Source: an uncultured Candidatus Poseidoniales archaeon
Lineage (GTDB): Archaea; Thermoplasmatota; Poseidoniia; Poseidoniales; Poseidoniaceae
DNA length: 64,000 nucleotides
Assembly: GCA_905182185.1 (NCBI GenBank)
Contig: CAJJAP010000002.1
Location: 1-64,000 of the forward strand
Reading direction: 5' to 3'
Shown here: one piece after another, positions 9,289 to 19,739 of the stretch
Position numbering within the stretch: the first letter of the stretch is position 1
Layout: the number at the start of each line of letters is the position of its first letter
Notes under the pieces: generated by a model
The model's database searches: none
What the model saw: the letters and a program-made list of their open reading frames with translations, nothing else
Told to the model about the DNA's origin: nothing
Translations under genes and position numbers: made by a program

Positions 9289-10553
9289 ATGCGAAACAGA
9301 ATGGCCTTGTTCATTTTGTTGACTCTTATATTTTCCTTCCTTCAAGGAAGCATCAACAATGTGCCTACTTCTGAGGCTGAAGCTCCTGAAGTAACCGATT
9401 GGCCTGAAGGCAGTAGTGCATATGATAACCTGGTGACAATGACACAGTTTGGCTATCGAAAAATAGATACAACTGCAAATGAAAACTCTCGCAATTGGAT
9501 TGCAGCCCAATTGGAATCTTATGGATATCAAGTTGAACGTCAATCATTTACTACCGACGAATGTTCTAACTGTCAAAACATCGTCGTAACAATCAATGGA
9601 ACATTGGACGATGAGTGGATTGTAGTCGGGGCTCATCACGATGCGATTTGCTATTCCCCTCCTCCACTAATCGGATTTACTTATCCAACTTGTACCTCGT
9701 CAGGGGCTTATGATGACGCTACTGGTTCGGGTGCATTATTGGAATTAGCTCGCACCTTTGCCCAGTGGGATATCACTCCTCAGCACACTTGGAAATTAGC
9801 ATGGTGGGATTATGAAGAGTGGCAAGGCAGTGGCTCTTCGGAAGGTGGAGGAATGGGAAGTTTACATTTCGTTGAGCAACAGATCCCAGAGAATACCAAT
9901 GTAACTTATCTGAACTTGGACATGTTTGCATTAAATTGGCCTGTAGAGATGCCAGCAGCGCTGCAACTTGGCTGTAATGAGGATTATTGGACATTATACA
10001 TGTTCACTTCACCGGTTGAAGATTGGTCATATTATGAGGAGCGTGGACTCGAAGTGACGCCGCAAATGGAGGCTAATGCAGTTGTTTTACAAAGTCAGTT
10101 AAAGGAAATAAATCACAATCTAAGTCATCCGACCGAGTGGGTTAGCGTAGTCGATGATACCAAAGGAAATTCAGATCATTATAACTTCATCATGAACGGC
10201 CATAGTGCTACTTGGTTAAGAGGACAGCATCAATATATTCTTGAGGAAGGAGATAGTTGTGAACAAACTCCTAAACATGCACAAACCGATTCGGTTACCA
10301 CTCTCAATACAATGGCCGGAGGGCGGACTAATGTTGAGTCAGGATTGCAGACAGGATTGGACGTATCATCGCGACGATGGCTTTGTGGGACCGCAATAGT
10401 ACAGCAGATAGTTCAGATGAAGTTGTAATTGCTCAGGCTTCACAAGGAGTTAATTCAGCAATTGCAATTATTGCAATTCTGATTGTAACCGCCATTTTCT
10501 GTGTGGTGATTTATCGCCAAGAAAAAGATATTTTCTACGACAATGAAACTTGA
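9289..10553 (+). CDS. Secreted M28-family zinc aminopeptidase, membrane-anchored (one frameshift)
   Basis: The protein is an exopeptidase of the M28 (aminopeptidase Y/S-like) family. Metal ligands are visible: GAHHDA (His/Asp), GAYDDATGSGA (bridging Asp), the Glu-Glu pair in WWDYEEW, LNLDMF (Asp) and a final His in RGQHQYI. The start at 9289 is preferred because it gives a compact signal peptide (MRNRMALFILLTL). The open frame stops at 10428, but adding one base near 10376 (TCATCGCGACG) continues into a Ser/Asp-rich linker, a membrane helix (about 10465-10520) and a short charged tail ending at 10553. This C-terminal anchor matches other envelope proteins here. Likely role: trimming N-terminal residues of external peptides. 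Confidence 0.88.
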
Positions 10554-10596
10554 TGCCATGCCTAATGCTCATTAACAAGCCTCTCTTAGAAGAGAT

Positions 10597-13500
10597 ATGA
10601 GTGAGTCAGCAACTGTTAGGAAAATTATTTTCCTGAGTATTATTTTACTTATTTCATCACTCTCTCCGATGTTTATTGATTCATCAACTTTAGAATCAGA
10701 AAAGACCTCACAAGTCAGTCAGATCGTTGATGTTAGCACTTTCTCCAGCGGCTCATCAACTGAAACAATAATGGCAGATATGGGTGGGTTCGCCACTATA
10801 AACCATCAAGCAGGGTTTCGTTTACTCAATGCGAGCGTTGCGATAGAAACATTGCCTTATTCTACAACTCAAACCCAGTATCAAAATATGATAAATGCTC
10901 AATCGCTTGGAACACTCAACAACACATCCGTGACTCCAGCAGGAGTTGAACTAACAAATGCAAATACAGGGCCGCCAGGCTCTGGAAATAATTCAACGAC
11001 CATCCTAAATGCAGTGCAATGGTCAGGAACTCATAGTTATGACACCCTCGATATACGTTGCGGAATCCAAGCTTGTGGCTCAATAACTGCTAATGGAAGT
11101 TTAACTATTATCGTTAAAACTTTGGTTGTTGCGGCGGGAACTACAATTTCAGCAAATGCACTCAGTTCTGGTGGCAGTGGAAGCGGAGGCTCAGTATCTG
11201 CAACATCTAGTGGATACAGCGATGGCGGCGGCGGTGCTGGCCATGGCGGTAGTGGAGGCAGTGGTGGTGGAGGCACTGGAGCAGGTGGGTCCACATATGG
11301 TAATTCTACCGAAGCAGGTTCACAAGGTGGCTCAGTAACAAGTTCAAGTCACGCTACTGCAACCGGAGGAAATGGCGGCGGATATATCACAATAATTGCC
11401 AGCCAAATTGATGTCAACGGTACTATTCAATCCAATGGAGGAAATGGTGCTAATGGGCAAGCGATTACCGGCGGTTCAGGACCTGGTGGTTCAGGTGCTG
11501 GAGGTGGAAGTGGTGGTTCAATTTTCATTAAAGCAAATACAGTAAATATCGGTCAAAGTGGTATTATTGAAGCACTCGGTGGAGATGGTGGAAACGGTGC
11601 CAGTAGTTTCTGTACAGGTGCCTGTATCGGCTTTTTCCATGGCGGAGATGGCGGCGGTGGCGGCGGTGGCGGCCGCATTAGCATCATGACCCAATTTTCA
11701 AATTTGAATAATCAAGGAACTATTTCTGTTTCTGCTGGTAGCGGTGGTAGTGGAGGTCAACCCTATGGAAGCGGTTCAACTGGATTGTCAGGTTCTTTAG
11801 GATCAACTGGAGTTAGTAGTTCTTCAACTTGGGCTGGTTACATAATTACAAGTGGTGTGAATATTGATGATGGAACTTTCATTACTGACCCGTGGTCACC
11901 AAATGGTGGACAGATTATTGATGGATGGGTAAATCACACTTCAACAATTCCAGTAAATTCAAGTCTAATATTCACCTATAGATATACAATTTCGGGTTTA
12001 GCAAATAACACCTCTACAGATTGGAGTGATTGGAATATAGGCAATTTATCTTCTCAACCTTTACCGCGATTAACCGCCTTACAATTTTCTTATCAATTCA
12101 ATCGTACCAGTACGCTATCTCCTTTACTGAGCGGCATTTCATTGAATTGGGATGAAGCACATGTTCTCAATAACCTCGAGATGAAGATGCCAAGCGGAAG
12201 CACATTTTTCGGACCTACTTCACAATCGATAGGTTATTCTGATTTTGCTACTATGGTAAGTAATTCCAATTCACATACAGTTAACATTTCAATTCCAACA
12301 TCTTCAATTCCAACAACATCTCTCAATATGTGGATAGATTGGCCAATTAATTCTGCCACAGATACAATTGATGTGATGTTGGGTAGTTCAACAATCTATT
12401 CGGGGGCTATGGATTCACAATTAGGTGGAGTTGATATAGAATTCACAACTCAACAATTAATCAATGCATGGCCGAGTAGTGGAACGGTTGCAACAGATGG
12501 AATTGAAATGAGTCAACTAGTATTCAACATTTCAACAACTATGGTAGTACAATTGGATGCTAAACATCCGCAAATGTCTTGGTCTTGGACGCATGATTTA
12601 GATTTGAAATCAAGCCTAACACAGCATGCATTTGCTTCTTGTAATGATTGGTACAATGCAACATCATCATGTTTACCGTCTTACCTCTTACAAGTTTCAG
12701 GAGATACAGTTCCATTTAACTTGCAAAACTATGAGGTGACACTCAGCAACTTGTCGGTTCAATGGATTGACGATATTGCACCTCAACTATCTTCTGTAGA
12801 CCATAGAATCTCAGGAAATATCGGACAACATATTCGCGTTGGAGATACATTTGCAGTTACTATTGGCGATGTGGTAGGCGAGACAACTCTCTCAGGTTCA
12901 GCGTGGATACATCAAGGTGATAGTACCAAACCTGCAACAACTAATTCGGTAACTTATTTTTCCAGTCTGGGAAGATATTACACTAATTTTGACTCCAGTC
13001 AATATGACCCCTCAATCACAACTCAACACTATATTGCACTAGAGTTAATCGATGCACATGACAATGTGTTATTCATCGAGCAAGCCTATTCATTTGAAGT
13101 CGGACCTACCATTCCATCAGTCACTTCAATAACGATGACAGCAGCGAATAATAGCCATAGCGCAATATTAGAATCTGAAAGTTCTAGTTCTTGGGAATTA
13201 CATGATGAGGGATTCATTTTTTCAGTTACTTCTCTTCACAATCGAAGTGATTTATTAGCATCTGTTACCTTATCACCTTCACACGGAGACTCGCCAATAA
13301 TACTTAATTGGGATCAAAACGAAAGCGTCTATACAGCACATTGGATTCCAGACCATAACGATTTGAAGACATGGCAATTGGAGGTTGACCTCTCAGAGAA
13401 AGATGGACAGATGGCTGAAGATTTGGACGGTTATCAGAATGGCGTTGATTACTCTTTTAGCTTAGTAGATGTCACTGGACCAGTATTAACGGCAATCAAT

Positions 13501-14814
13501 CACGATGAAATCATATCAATTGGTGATGAACTATTAGTGCAACTAGAATGGTTGAGTGGCCCATCCGAATTGGTAAATGGTTATGTTATTGCATCATTCA
13601 ATGGCAGTTCGGTAGCAAATCAAACAATTTCTCCAATCAATACGGGAATGTCTTCAGTTCTATTGCAAACAACAGGTTGGGAGATTGGATTTTATCAACT
13701 TACAGCTTTTCTCTTTGATGGATATGGAAATCCAAGTCAAACTTCCATCAACTCATCAATGTTTGAAATTATTCCGTTAACACCTCTTGTTTCAGGCGAT
13801 ATTAATACATGGCAATTTAATTCAAATAATTTGAATCTAACAATTTCGGGACAACACCAATTCCGCTTCGGACAAGGTTTGGTCACCATTATGAGTGCAG
13901 GCACTACTCTGCTTGACAACCACTCAGTTCAAGATGGCGCTTGGTCATTGGAGGTATCATTATCTTCAATATTACAGGAGACTATCGAAGTACAAGTTAG
14001 AGTCTGTGATGCAACTGATAATAACGAGTGTGAACAATATTCCAATTCTATTAATGCATCTTCAGCAATCGATTTCATTGTGGATATTCAGTGTACTGAA
14101 GCGACACAACCGTTGCAAATGAATACAACTGCAACTCTAGTAAGTTGTATTATCAGCAATGCAAATGGAACTTATCCAATGCAGGTAATTCTAACGGCAT
14201 TGCAAGCGACATCATTCATTCAAGACAGTACATCAGAGGGAGAACTTCCAGCCCAAGGGCAACTTGAACTATCTCTTCTAATAAATACAGGATTTGAACA
14301 AGGAACCTGGAGTCAACCTTGGGTTCTCTCTATTACCGATCGCATTGGGGAAGTTTCGGTTTTGAATCAATCTTCAACGTCGTTCACAGTTATTACAGAA
14401 CAACTGGATGAGAATAAGACCCAAACAACAACCGAAGGCGAGGCAGAATCTTCAACGGGTATGACAGGAATAATAGTCGCCATAATCGCAGTTATCGGCA
14501 TTATTAGTACAATCGGATTCTTGAAACTAAGGAAGGCGGAGGAAGTTCAAGATGATACAAAAAGATTCACTTCAGAATTTGACCAAGTACATCAACCAGT
14601 AGAGCAAGAAATTGTTGAACAGCAACCGACAGAACAGTTACAGCCACAACAACAGCAAGCGGTGGTGCAACAAAGTCAACCACCCGCCCCTGCGATTGAC
14701 GCTATTCCAACATCAACTGATGAATCCGGATATGAATGGTTCACTGAGGAAAATGGCACCAATTGGTACCGTCTACAAGCAAGCGGCAGTGAATGGTATT
14801 TGCATCAACCTTGA
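10597..14814 (+). CDS. Giant Gly-rich surface protein with C-terminal membrane anchor
   Basis: A 1405-residue intact reading frame. The signal peptide is at about 8-28. Residues about 180-420 form a strongly Gly/Ser-rich region (GGGG, GGSG, GGNG runs) alternating with short beta-type segments such as GSIFIKANTV and GGYITIIASQI, resembling the Gly-rich beta-helix part of some adhesins. The rest is a series of beta-rich, Ig-like domains. A membrane helix lies at about 1288-1310, then a Gln/Pro-rich cytosolic tail and a small terminal module with three aromatic repeats (YEWFTEENG, NWYRLQASG, EWYLHQP). It starts 43 bases after the M28 peptidase, possibly in the same transcript. No enzymatic motif is seen; an adhesive or surface-layer role is inference. 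Confidence 0.8.
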   Translation: MSESATVRKIIFLSIILLISSLSPMFIDSSTLESEKTSQVSQIVDVSTFSSGSSTETIMADMGGFATINHQAGFRLLNASVAIETLPYSTTQTQYQNMINAQSLGTLNNTSVTPAGVELTNANTGPPGSGNNSTTILNAVQWSGTHSYDTLDIRCGIQACGSITANGSLTIIVKTLVVAAGTTISANALSSGGSGSGGSVSATSSGYSDGGGGAGHGGSGGSGGGGTGAGGSTYGNSTEAGSQGGSVTSSSHATATGGNGGGYITIIASQIDVNGTIQSNGGNGANGQAITGGSGPGGSGAGGGSGGSIFIKANTVNIGQSGIIEALGGDGGNGASSFCTGACIGFFHGGDGGGGGGGGRISIMTQFSNLNNQGTISVSAGSGGSGGQPYGSGSTGLSGSLGSTGVSSSSTWAGYIITSGVNIDDGTFITDPWSPNGGQIIDGWVNHTSTIPVNSSLIFTYRYTISGLANNTSTDWSDWNIGNLSSQPLPRLTALQFSYQFNRTSTLSPLLSGISLNWDEAHVLNNLEMKMPSGSTFFGPTSQSIGYSDFATMVSNSNSHTVNISIPTSSIPTTSLNMWIDWPINSATDTIDVMLGSSTIYSGAMDSQLGGVDIEFTTQQLINAWPSSGTVATDGIEMSQLVFNISTTMVVQLDAKHPQMSWSWTHDLDLKSSLTQHAFASCNDWYNATSSCLPSYLLQVSGDTVPFNLQNYEVTLSNLSVQWIDDIAPQLSSVDHRISGNIGQHIRVGDTFAVTIGDVVGETTLSGSAWIHQGDSTKPATTNSVTYFSSLGRYYTNFDSSQYDPSITTQHYIALELIDAHDNVLFIEQAYSFEVGPTIPSVTSITMTAANNSHSAILESESSSSWELHDEGFIFSVTSLHNRSDLLASVTLSPSHGDSPIILNWDQNESVYTAHWIPDHNDLKTWQLEVDLSEKDGQMAEDLDGYQNGVDYSFSLVDVTGPVLTAINHDEIISIGDELLVQLEWLSGPSELVNGYVIASFNGSSVANQTISPINTGMSSVLLQTTGWEIGFYQLTAFLFDGYGNPSQTSINSSMFEIIPLTPLVSGDINTWQFNSNNLNLTISGQHQFRFGQGLVTIMSAGTTLLDNHSVQDGAWSLEVSLSSILQETIEVQVRVCDATDNNECEQYSNSINASSAIDFIVDIQCTEATQPLQMNTTATLVSCIISNANGTYPMQVILTALQATSFIQDSTSEGELPAQGQLELSLLINTGFEQGTWSQPWVLSITDRIGEVSVLNQSSTSFTVITEQLDENKTQTTTEGEAESSTGMTGIIVAIIAVIGIISTIGFLKLRKAEEVQDDTKRFTSEFDQVHQPVEQEIVEQQPTEQLQPQQQQAVVQQSQPPAPAIDAIPTSTDESGYEWFTEENGTNWYRLQASGSEWYLHQP

Positions 14815-14955
14815 ACGCTTCTAGCCAGTGATGATTCAATTTAAAATGAACACTTGAGGTTGAACACATTTGCAAATTGTAAATAAGTTGGCTAGCAGTG
14901 GCGTTACCGCGAGCAAAGTATTATTGAAAGCGTTAAGGAAAGAGGAGCGATATTT

Positions 14956-16314
14956 TTGAATGCAGAATATGATATTGTTATCGATGGTTCAAATCTGATT
15001 AATCATGCTGAAAAAGGCGTAACTAAACTAATACCAAGCCGTTTAATCAAAGCAATCCGCAAAGTGGAATTACTCGGATATACTCCTTTAACTTGCATTG
15101 ATAGGTCAACATATAATCAAGCAAAAAAGCAAAAGAAACCCCTCGAAGGCAGTATCGAAGATTTTGCAAAGTTAATCGATGAAGAGGGAATGCGATTTAT
15201 GAATCGTGACGATGAAATGATCGACCATGCATTACAACGTGGAGCATTAATACTAACCAATGACAGATTTAGAAAATGGAAAGATGGAACTGAAGAAACC
15301 AAATTTGAAATTGACTGGGATCTGGTTGAGGACAAATTAGTTCAGTGGTGGTTTGAGGATGACTTCTTCATGCCAGAATTATTAAAAAAGCCCACCCAGA
15401 CATCAAATACATCTGCAACATTACCAATATCTCGTGCCAAAAAAGGGGCAAATAACAATTCAAATCACAATCCTCAAAAGAAAAAACGAGGTGTATTTAT
15501 CAAGGTGCTAGATCTAATCTTTGATAATAAAGAAAAGACTACTAAGGCACAAAAGAAGACGAAAGTACAGCAAAAATACCAATCAAAATCAAAATCCCAA
15601 ACCTCAAAAGCAAAACCTCAAGCCCAAACAAAATCGCAGGCAAAACCACAACAAAAGAAGTCCAAGCCTCAACAAAGGAAACCGAAAGTAAAAGCGAATC
15701 CTCAAACTCAAAAGGCAGTAAAATCAAATCCTCAAACTGCAAGTAAAGAAAAGAAACCTAATCCTCAAAGCAAAAAAACTCCACAAGCTGCAAAACCAAA
15801 ACAGGCTAAATCACAACCAAAGAAGTCAAACCCCCAACAAAAGAAAGCAAAAGCAAATCCTCAAGTCCAAAAGGATGCAGTGCAAGAGAAGAAATCTAAT
15901 CCTCCAAGTAAGAAATCACTGCAGGCTAAGCCACCCCAAAAGAAACCTCAACCAAGTGCGAAGAAAATGCAGGCTAAGCCACCCCAAAAGAAACCTCAAC
16001 CAAATCCGAAGAAAAGTAACAAACCAAAGCAAGTCAAAACTACTTCTTCAGAAATAAACGATTTCAAATCTAAGATCTTGGAAATACTTCCTGACAGCAG
16101 AATTTCAATAGCCGGTCTTGCTACAATTATCAACAAACAGATGTTAGCTGCAGGTATCGAAAAGAATCCAACCACAGAGTTTCTCAAACAATATAAACTT
16201 CCGAAGGGCTTGAAAAAGGCCATCGGCGCTCACATGAGTGATGAAGTTGATATTACTGGAACCGGAACAAAATTCTTTATTGAAAAGAAAAGTAAAACCG
16301 ATGAAAAGGCCTGA
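14956..16314 (+). CDS. NYN-domain (Regnase/Zc3h12a-like) ribonuclease with Lys/Gln-rich linker and LOTUS-like C-terminus
   Basis: TTG start, preceded by GAGGAGCG. Residues about 3-135 match the NYN/PIN fold of Zc3h12a-like RNases: YDIVIDGSNLIN supplies the first catalytic Asp, CIDRST a second, and RDDEMIDHALQRGALILTND with DRFRKW gives the characteristic DD and NDxFR motifs. All four expected acidic positions appear present. A roughly 200-residue Lys/Gln/Pro/Asn-rich linker follows, built on degenerate NPQxxKK units including a 48-bp tandem repeat. Residues about 370-445 form a compact domain (FKSKILEILPD through GTKFFIEKK) whose pattern resembles OST-HTH/LOTUS RNA-binding domains. The expected role is endonucleolytic RNA decay. 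The NYN call is good; the LOTUS call is inference. Confidence 0.75.
   Translation: MNAEYDIVIDGSNLINHAEKGVTKLIPSRLIKAIRKVELLGYTPLTCIDRSTYNQAKKQKKPLEGSIEDFAKLIDEEGMRFMNRDDEMIDHALQRGALILTNDRFRKWKDGTEETKFEIDWDLVEDKLVQWWFEDDFFMPELLKKPTQTSNTSATLPISRAKKGANNNSNHNPQKKKRGVFIKVLDLIFDNKEKTTKAQKKTKVQQKYQSKSKSQTSKAKPQAQTKSQAKPQQKKSKPQQRKPKVKANPQTQKAVKSNPQTASKEKKPNPQSKKTPQAAKPKQAKSQPKKSNPQQKKAKANPQVQKDAVQEKKSNPPSKKSLQAKPPQKKPQPSAKKMQAKPPQKKPQPNPKKSNKPKQVKTTSSEINDFKSKILEILPDSRISIAGLATIINKQMLAAGIEKNPTTEFLKQYKLPKGLKKAIGAHMSDEVDITGTGTKFFIEKKSKTDEKA
15920..16003 (+). repeat. 48-bp tandem repeat in the NYN-protein linker
   Basis: Two 36-base identical segments (15920-15955 and 15968-16003) begin with TGCAGGCTAAGCCACCCC and lie 48 bases apart. 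They encode the repeated QAKPPQKKPQP stretch. They are the most recent duplication in a linker built from shorter, degenerate units. Confidence 0.85.
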
Positions 16315-16343
16315 AATATCTTTGATTCGAATCAAACTCATCC

Positions 16344-18800
16344 TTAGTTGGATAAATCCTTGATCTTCTCAATGAGGTCCATTCGATGAATTCGCCATAC
16401 GCCAATAGGTGTCATAGCCACAGCAATAGCAAGAACACCACCCATCAATTGGTAGGCAACACTTGGCACAAGTACGACGGGAACATGGAATTGCCAGGTC
16501 GAAAAGGATGCAGCCGAACCGACCGCCCCACCGTAGGCAAATAACACTCCAACCAAACCACCAAGAAGTCCAATCATCAAACTTTCGAATAACAACATCA
16601 GTCCTAAACTCTTGATAGAGGCCCCTAAAACTCGTAACGTTGCCAATTCAAAATCACGCTCAGCCACATTCATCACCATGGTATTGAACATCACGACAAC
16701 GGTAAACATCAATCCAAGATACATCATCGATTGGAATATTTGTGTTTGCTGTTCAAGGATACTTTCAATTCCATCCAACAAGGTTTGGCGTCCAACGATT
16801 CCGGCAGAAAGTTCTCCCAATTCATTGTCAACTTCAACACCATCGGGCAGGTCAAGGTAAACCGATGTAGCATTAACGCCTACGATATCACTCAAATCAG
16901 AACGAAGGAAATACATTGTTCTGGCCATTTCTCCTCGGCTTGAACCAATAATTTCTACATCGTGTTCATCACCGTTCAGCAATACTTGATGTTGTTCTCC
17001 AACCTTCCAACTTAGGAAAGCCATTGCTCCTTCATCCATGATGACTTCAGTAATAACGGGATTGAGAGACGGAGTGGTTCCTTCGACAATGTCAACCGAA
17101 CGCATACCTGTATTTTGCTCATAGGAATCAAGACCAACTAAAGTGAAAATACGGTCGACTCCATCACCGTCTACAAGAATCCCTAATTGTGTCTCGATAA
17201 TCAGTTCGAATGATGCATTGTTTTGATTGGCCCAATCGATAACACCGCTCTCTCCTTCAGGCATGATGTAGACTTGTTGATCCCAACTTTGCTGTTCTTC
17301 CAAACCGCCGACAAGGGTTTCTTCAAGACCGGCTGACATCATTTGAATTGAGCCAAATAGCATCAAGGAAATACCAACTGCGATGAATGTCATCATCAGG
17401 CGAATTGGCTTTCGGAAACTAGACCGAATAGAAAGGCCGAGAGTTGTTGGCATCCAAGCTGTTAGCGTTTTCAAGAAGTTCGAACCAATTCTCATTTCGG
17501 AGTGTCCACCGAGTATTTCGAGCGGCTCTAAACGGCTTGCTTTCCATGCAGGGAAAGCGCCTGAGAGGAAGACTACAAGCATGGTTAATCCAATGACGGT
17601 CGTATAAACTGAAATTGGAACTGCGCGGTCAACGATTGGAATTCCAACAAGGTCTTGGTAGAAATCCAACATTCCATTCATTCCAGAAGGCCCAGCGAGT
17701 GCACCAAGACCACAACCAATTGCGCCAATGAACAAAGGCGCCATCAAGTATCCAGTCATCAATGAGGTTCGGTCGACACCGAGTGTTCGTAGAACTGCGA
17801 TTTCTCTGGATTGACTCTGAACAAGGCGTTGCAGGCTAAGGACAATGGTAATTGAGGCAATGACAGCAATCATCACGGTAAAGGGGACGGTGGTTCGCTT
17901 GGACCCTTCTAAATCTTGACGCATGATCTCAATCGGTTCATTTTGGCCACGGTCACGGACGCGTGCATCAATATTATTTTCGTCCATGGAGGTGCCAACC
18001 ATCGCTTTGACGGCATCAATTTCATCACCTTCGTAAACCGCAGTTGTTGGAAGGTCAAAGGAAGGAGTTCCATCGATTTCAAGAACAATAGTATTACTTG
18101 AACCAAGTGATTCTCCAGTTAGCCTTGCCATTCCCGAATCAGAAAGATAACCAACGACAAATTCACCTATTTCTGGTGGAAATAGGGTTCCTTCGGGCGC
18201 CATCATCACATGCAGGGGATGGAAACCAATTCCGACAACAGTGAAGTTCCCACTGTCTCCACCTGCACCGATTCGAACGGTATTTCCTAATTTAATCTCA
18301 AGTACTTCTGCTACATGAGCATCGATAACAATTTCATCATCAGCAACAGCAGTTCGACCTTCTGAATACCCTTCAGGGAGCCATACTCGGTCGGCATTAG
18401 CATCTGCAGGAATACCGTGCCAAAGTGAATTGATGATGCGTTCACCTGATGAATCATTATGGAAAAGAGCACCTTGGAGAATGGTTCGTCCCTCACAACT
18501 GTCCAAAGACATCAATTCAGCCGAGGAGTTTTCCCATCCAGCACTCAAATCATTACAGAAAGAAGAAACTTGTTCTGGTGTCCATACTGCACTTCTGTTA
18601 TCAAGCCATAGATCGGCAAGATTCCCTCCATCCTCACTATCGCCTTGAAGCGTATCGTACATGTTATCGAGACTTTGAGAGTATCCTCCAAAGGTGATTC
18701 CAGCGAACACACCAACGAACACCATCAAGACAACTGCAACAAGTCGTAACTTGGTTCGCCAAAGGCTACGTGCCAAGCGCTTATTGAGTAATATAGACAT
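16344..18800 (-). CDS. FtsX/MacB-type ABC transporter permease
   Basis: A membrane subunit of about 818 residues of the MacB/LolCE class, which moves lipoproteins, peptides or other hydrophobic cargo by mechanotransmission rather than through a classical channel. The start at 18800 is chosen because GGAGGG lies 5 bases upstream; a TTG at 18818 overlaps the ATPase stop. Topology visible: an N-terminal helix (about 18-40), a large outer domain, three helices (about 315-450), a further N-terminal-like helix and MacB-PCD-like periplasmic domain (about 465-700), and three terminal helices. This is the duplicated FtsX layout (two FtsX domains in one chain). It follows the ATPase with essentially no gap, so the two are translationally coupled. 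The substrate is unknown. Confidence 0.88.
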   Translation of the reverse strand: MSILLNKRLARSLWRTKLRLVAVVLMVFVGVFAGITFGGYSQSLDNMYDTLQGDSEDGGNLADLWLDNRSAVWTPEQVSSFCNDLSAGWENSSAELMSLDSCEGRTILQGALFHNDSSGERIINSLWHGIPADANADRVWLPEGYSEGRTAVADDEIVIDAHVAEVLEIKLGNTVRIGAGGDSGNFTVVGIGFHPLHVMMAPEGTLFPPEIGEFVVGYLSDSGMARLTGESLGSSNTIVLEIDGTPSFDLPTTAVYEGDEIDAVKAMVGTSMDENNIDARVRDRGQNEPIEIMRQDLEGSKRTTVPFTVMIAVIASITIVLSLQRLVQSQSREIAVLRTLGVDRTSLMTGYLMAPLFIGAIGCGLGALAGPSGMNGMLDFYQDLVGIPIVDRAVPISVYTTVIGLTMLVVFLSGAFPAWKASRLEPLEILGGHSEMRIGSNFLKTLTAWMPTTLGLSIRSSFRKPIRLMMTFIAVGISLMLFGSIQMMSAGLEETLVGGLEEQQSWDQQVYIMPEGESGVIDWANQNNASFELIIETQLGILVDGDGVDRIFTLVGLDSYEQNTGMRSVDIVEGTTPSLNPVITEVIMDEGAMAFLSWKVGEQHQVLLNGDEHDVEIIGSSRGEMARTMYFLRSDLSDIVGVNATSVYLDLPDGVEVDNELGELSAGIVGRQTLLDGIESILEQQTQIFQSMMYLGLMFTVVVMFNTMVMNVAERDFELATLRVLGASIKSLGLMLLFESLMIGLLGGLVGVLFAYGGAVGSAASFSTWQFHVPVVLVPSVAYQLMGGVLAIAVAMTPIGVWRIHRMDLIEKIKDLSN

Positions 18801-18814
18801 TAAAAACCCTCCAA

Positions 18815-19513
18815 TCAAGCTTCTTCATCTGAGTTGTTAACGCTTTCATCTGAAATTATTCGGCCACTATCTATACGAATAACTCGTGTAGCGAATCTTG
18901 CCAATCCTTCATCGTGAGTAACAAAAACAGCAGTGATATTTTCTCGTTCACAAGCATGAACTAATGCTTCCATCACTTTGTTTGAAGTTTCTGTATCGAG
19001 GTTACCGGTCAGTTCGTCGCCAAGCAACAGCGTTGGGCGCTTAGCAATACTTCGAGCAATGGCAACACGTTGTTGTTGACCGCCACTTATCTCTCCAGGA
19101 AATCGGTTAACCTCGGCTTCAAGACCGACCAGTTCGAGTAAGTCCTTGGCTCGTTCAGCATCTTTTTTACCAGCGAGTTCTTGGATCAAAAGGATATTCT
19201 CTAGAACGGTGAGGTCTTGAAGAAGATTGAAAAATTGGAAGACATAACCAATGTTATTGCGGCGAAATGTGGTCATTTTTTCAGAATGCTTTCGTGGCAC
19301 TTCGCTCTCTTGGAACAGGTAACTCCCTTGGGTTGGACTATCGAGTGCAGACAAGCAGTTGAGGAGTGTTGTTTTTCCTGAGCCAGAAGGGCCGAGAAGA
19401 ATGACTCTTTCACCTTCATGAATTTCCAGGTTAATTCCATCAAGGGCTTTGACAACACCTGCAGGAGTTTTGTAATAACGCTCTATGTTGTTCATTTCGA
19501 GTAGTTTCATCAT
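18815..19513 (-). CDS. LolD/MacB-type ABC transporter ATPase
   Basis: A 232-residue nucleotide-binding subunit. Walker A is GPSGSGKTT (about 41-49), the signature is SGGQQQRVAIARS (about 143), Walker B is LLLGDE with the following LTGNLD D-loop, and the H-loop is FVTHDE. The near-Walker TGNLD form is typical of the LolD/MacB/FtsE branch. It is first in a two-gene unit with the FtsX-type permease. ATG-ATG start, with AAGGTGA just upstream. It powers the permease by ATP hydrolysis at the inner face of the membrane. Confidence 0.95.
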   Translation of the reverse strand: MMKLLEMNNIERYYKTPAGVVKALDGINLEIHEGERVILLGPSGSGKTTLLNCLSALDSPTQGSYLFQESEVPRKHSEKMTTFRRNNIGYVFQFFNLLQDLTVLENILLIQELAGKKDAERAKDLLELVGLEAEVNRFPGEISGGQQQRVAIARSIAKRPTLLLGDELTGNLDTETSNKVMEALVHACERENITAVFVTHDEGLARFATRVIRIDSGRIISDESVNNSDEEA

Positions 19514-19739
19514 TTCACCTTCTTTGTTGTATTAGTTGTTTAAAATCCCTGAAATTGAAATCGATTTTTATGATAAATCTTGCACTATCTTCTATTTGCT
19601 GAAAATTCCGATTGCCACATGATAGTCCATAATCCCCCGATTATTGAAATTACCCATTACTTCTTGACAATGAGATTATGAAAGCGGGTGTAAATGGTTT
19701 AGAATAAAACCTAAATATCATTTAGATTTTCAAAGAATT
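19514..19739. other. Intergenic region between divergent genes
   Basis: This 226-base stretch separates the ABC operon (minus) from the DUF1059 gene (plus). It is AT-rich, and no gene is seen. It must carry promoters for both directions; GTAAATGGTTTAG near 19690 is a possible TATA element for the plus-strand gene. Confidence 0.4.
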
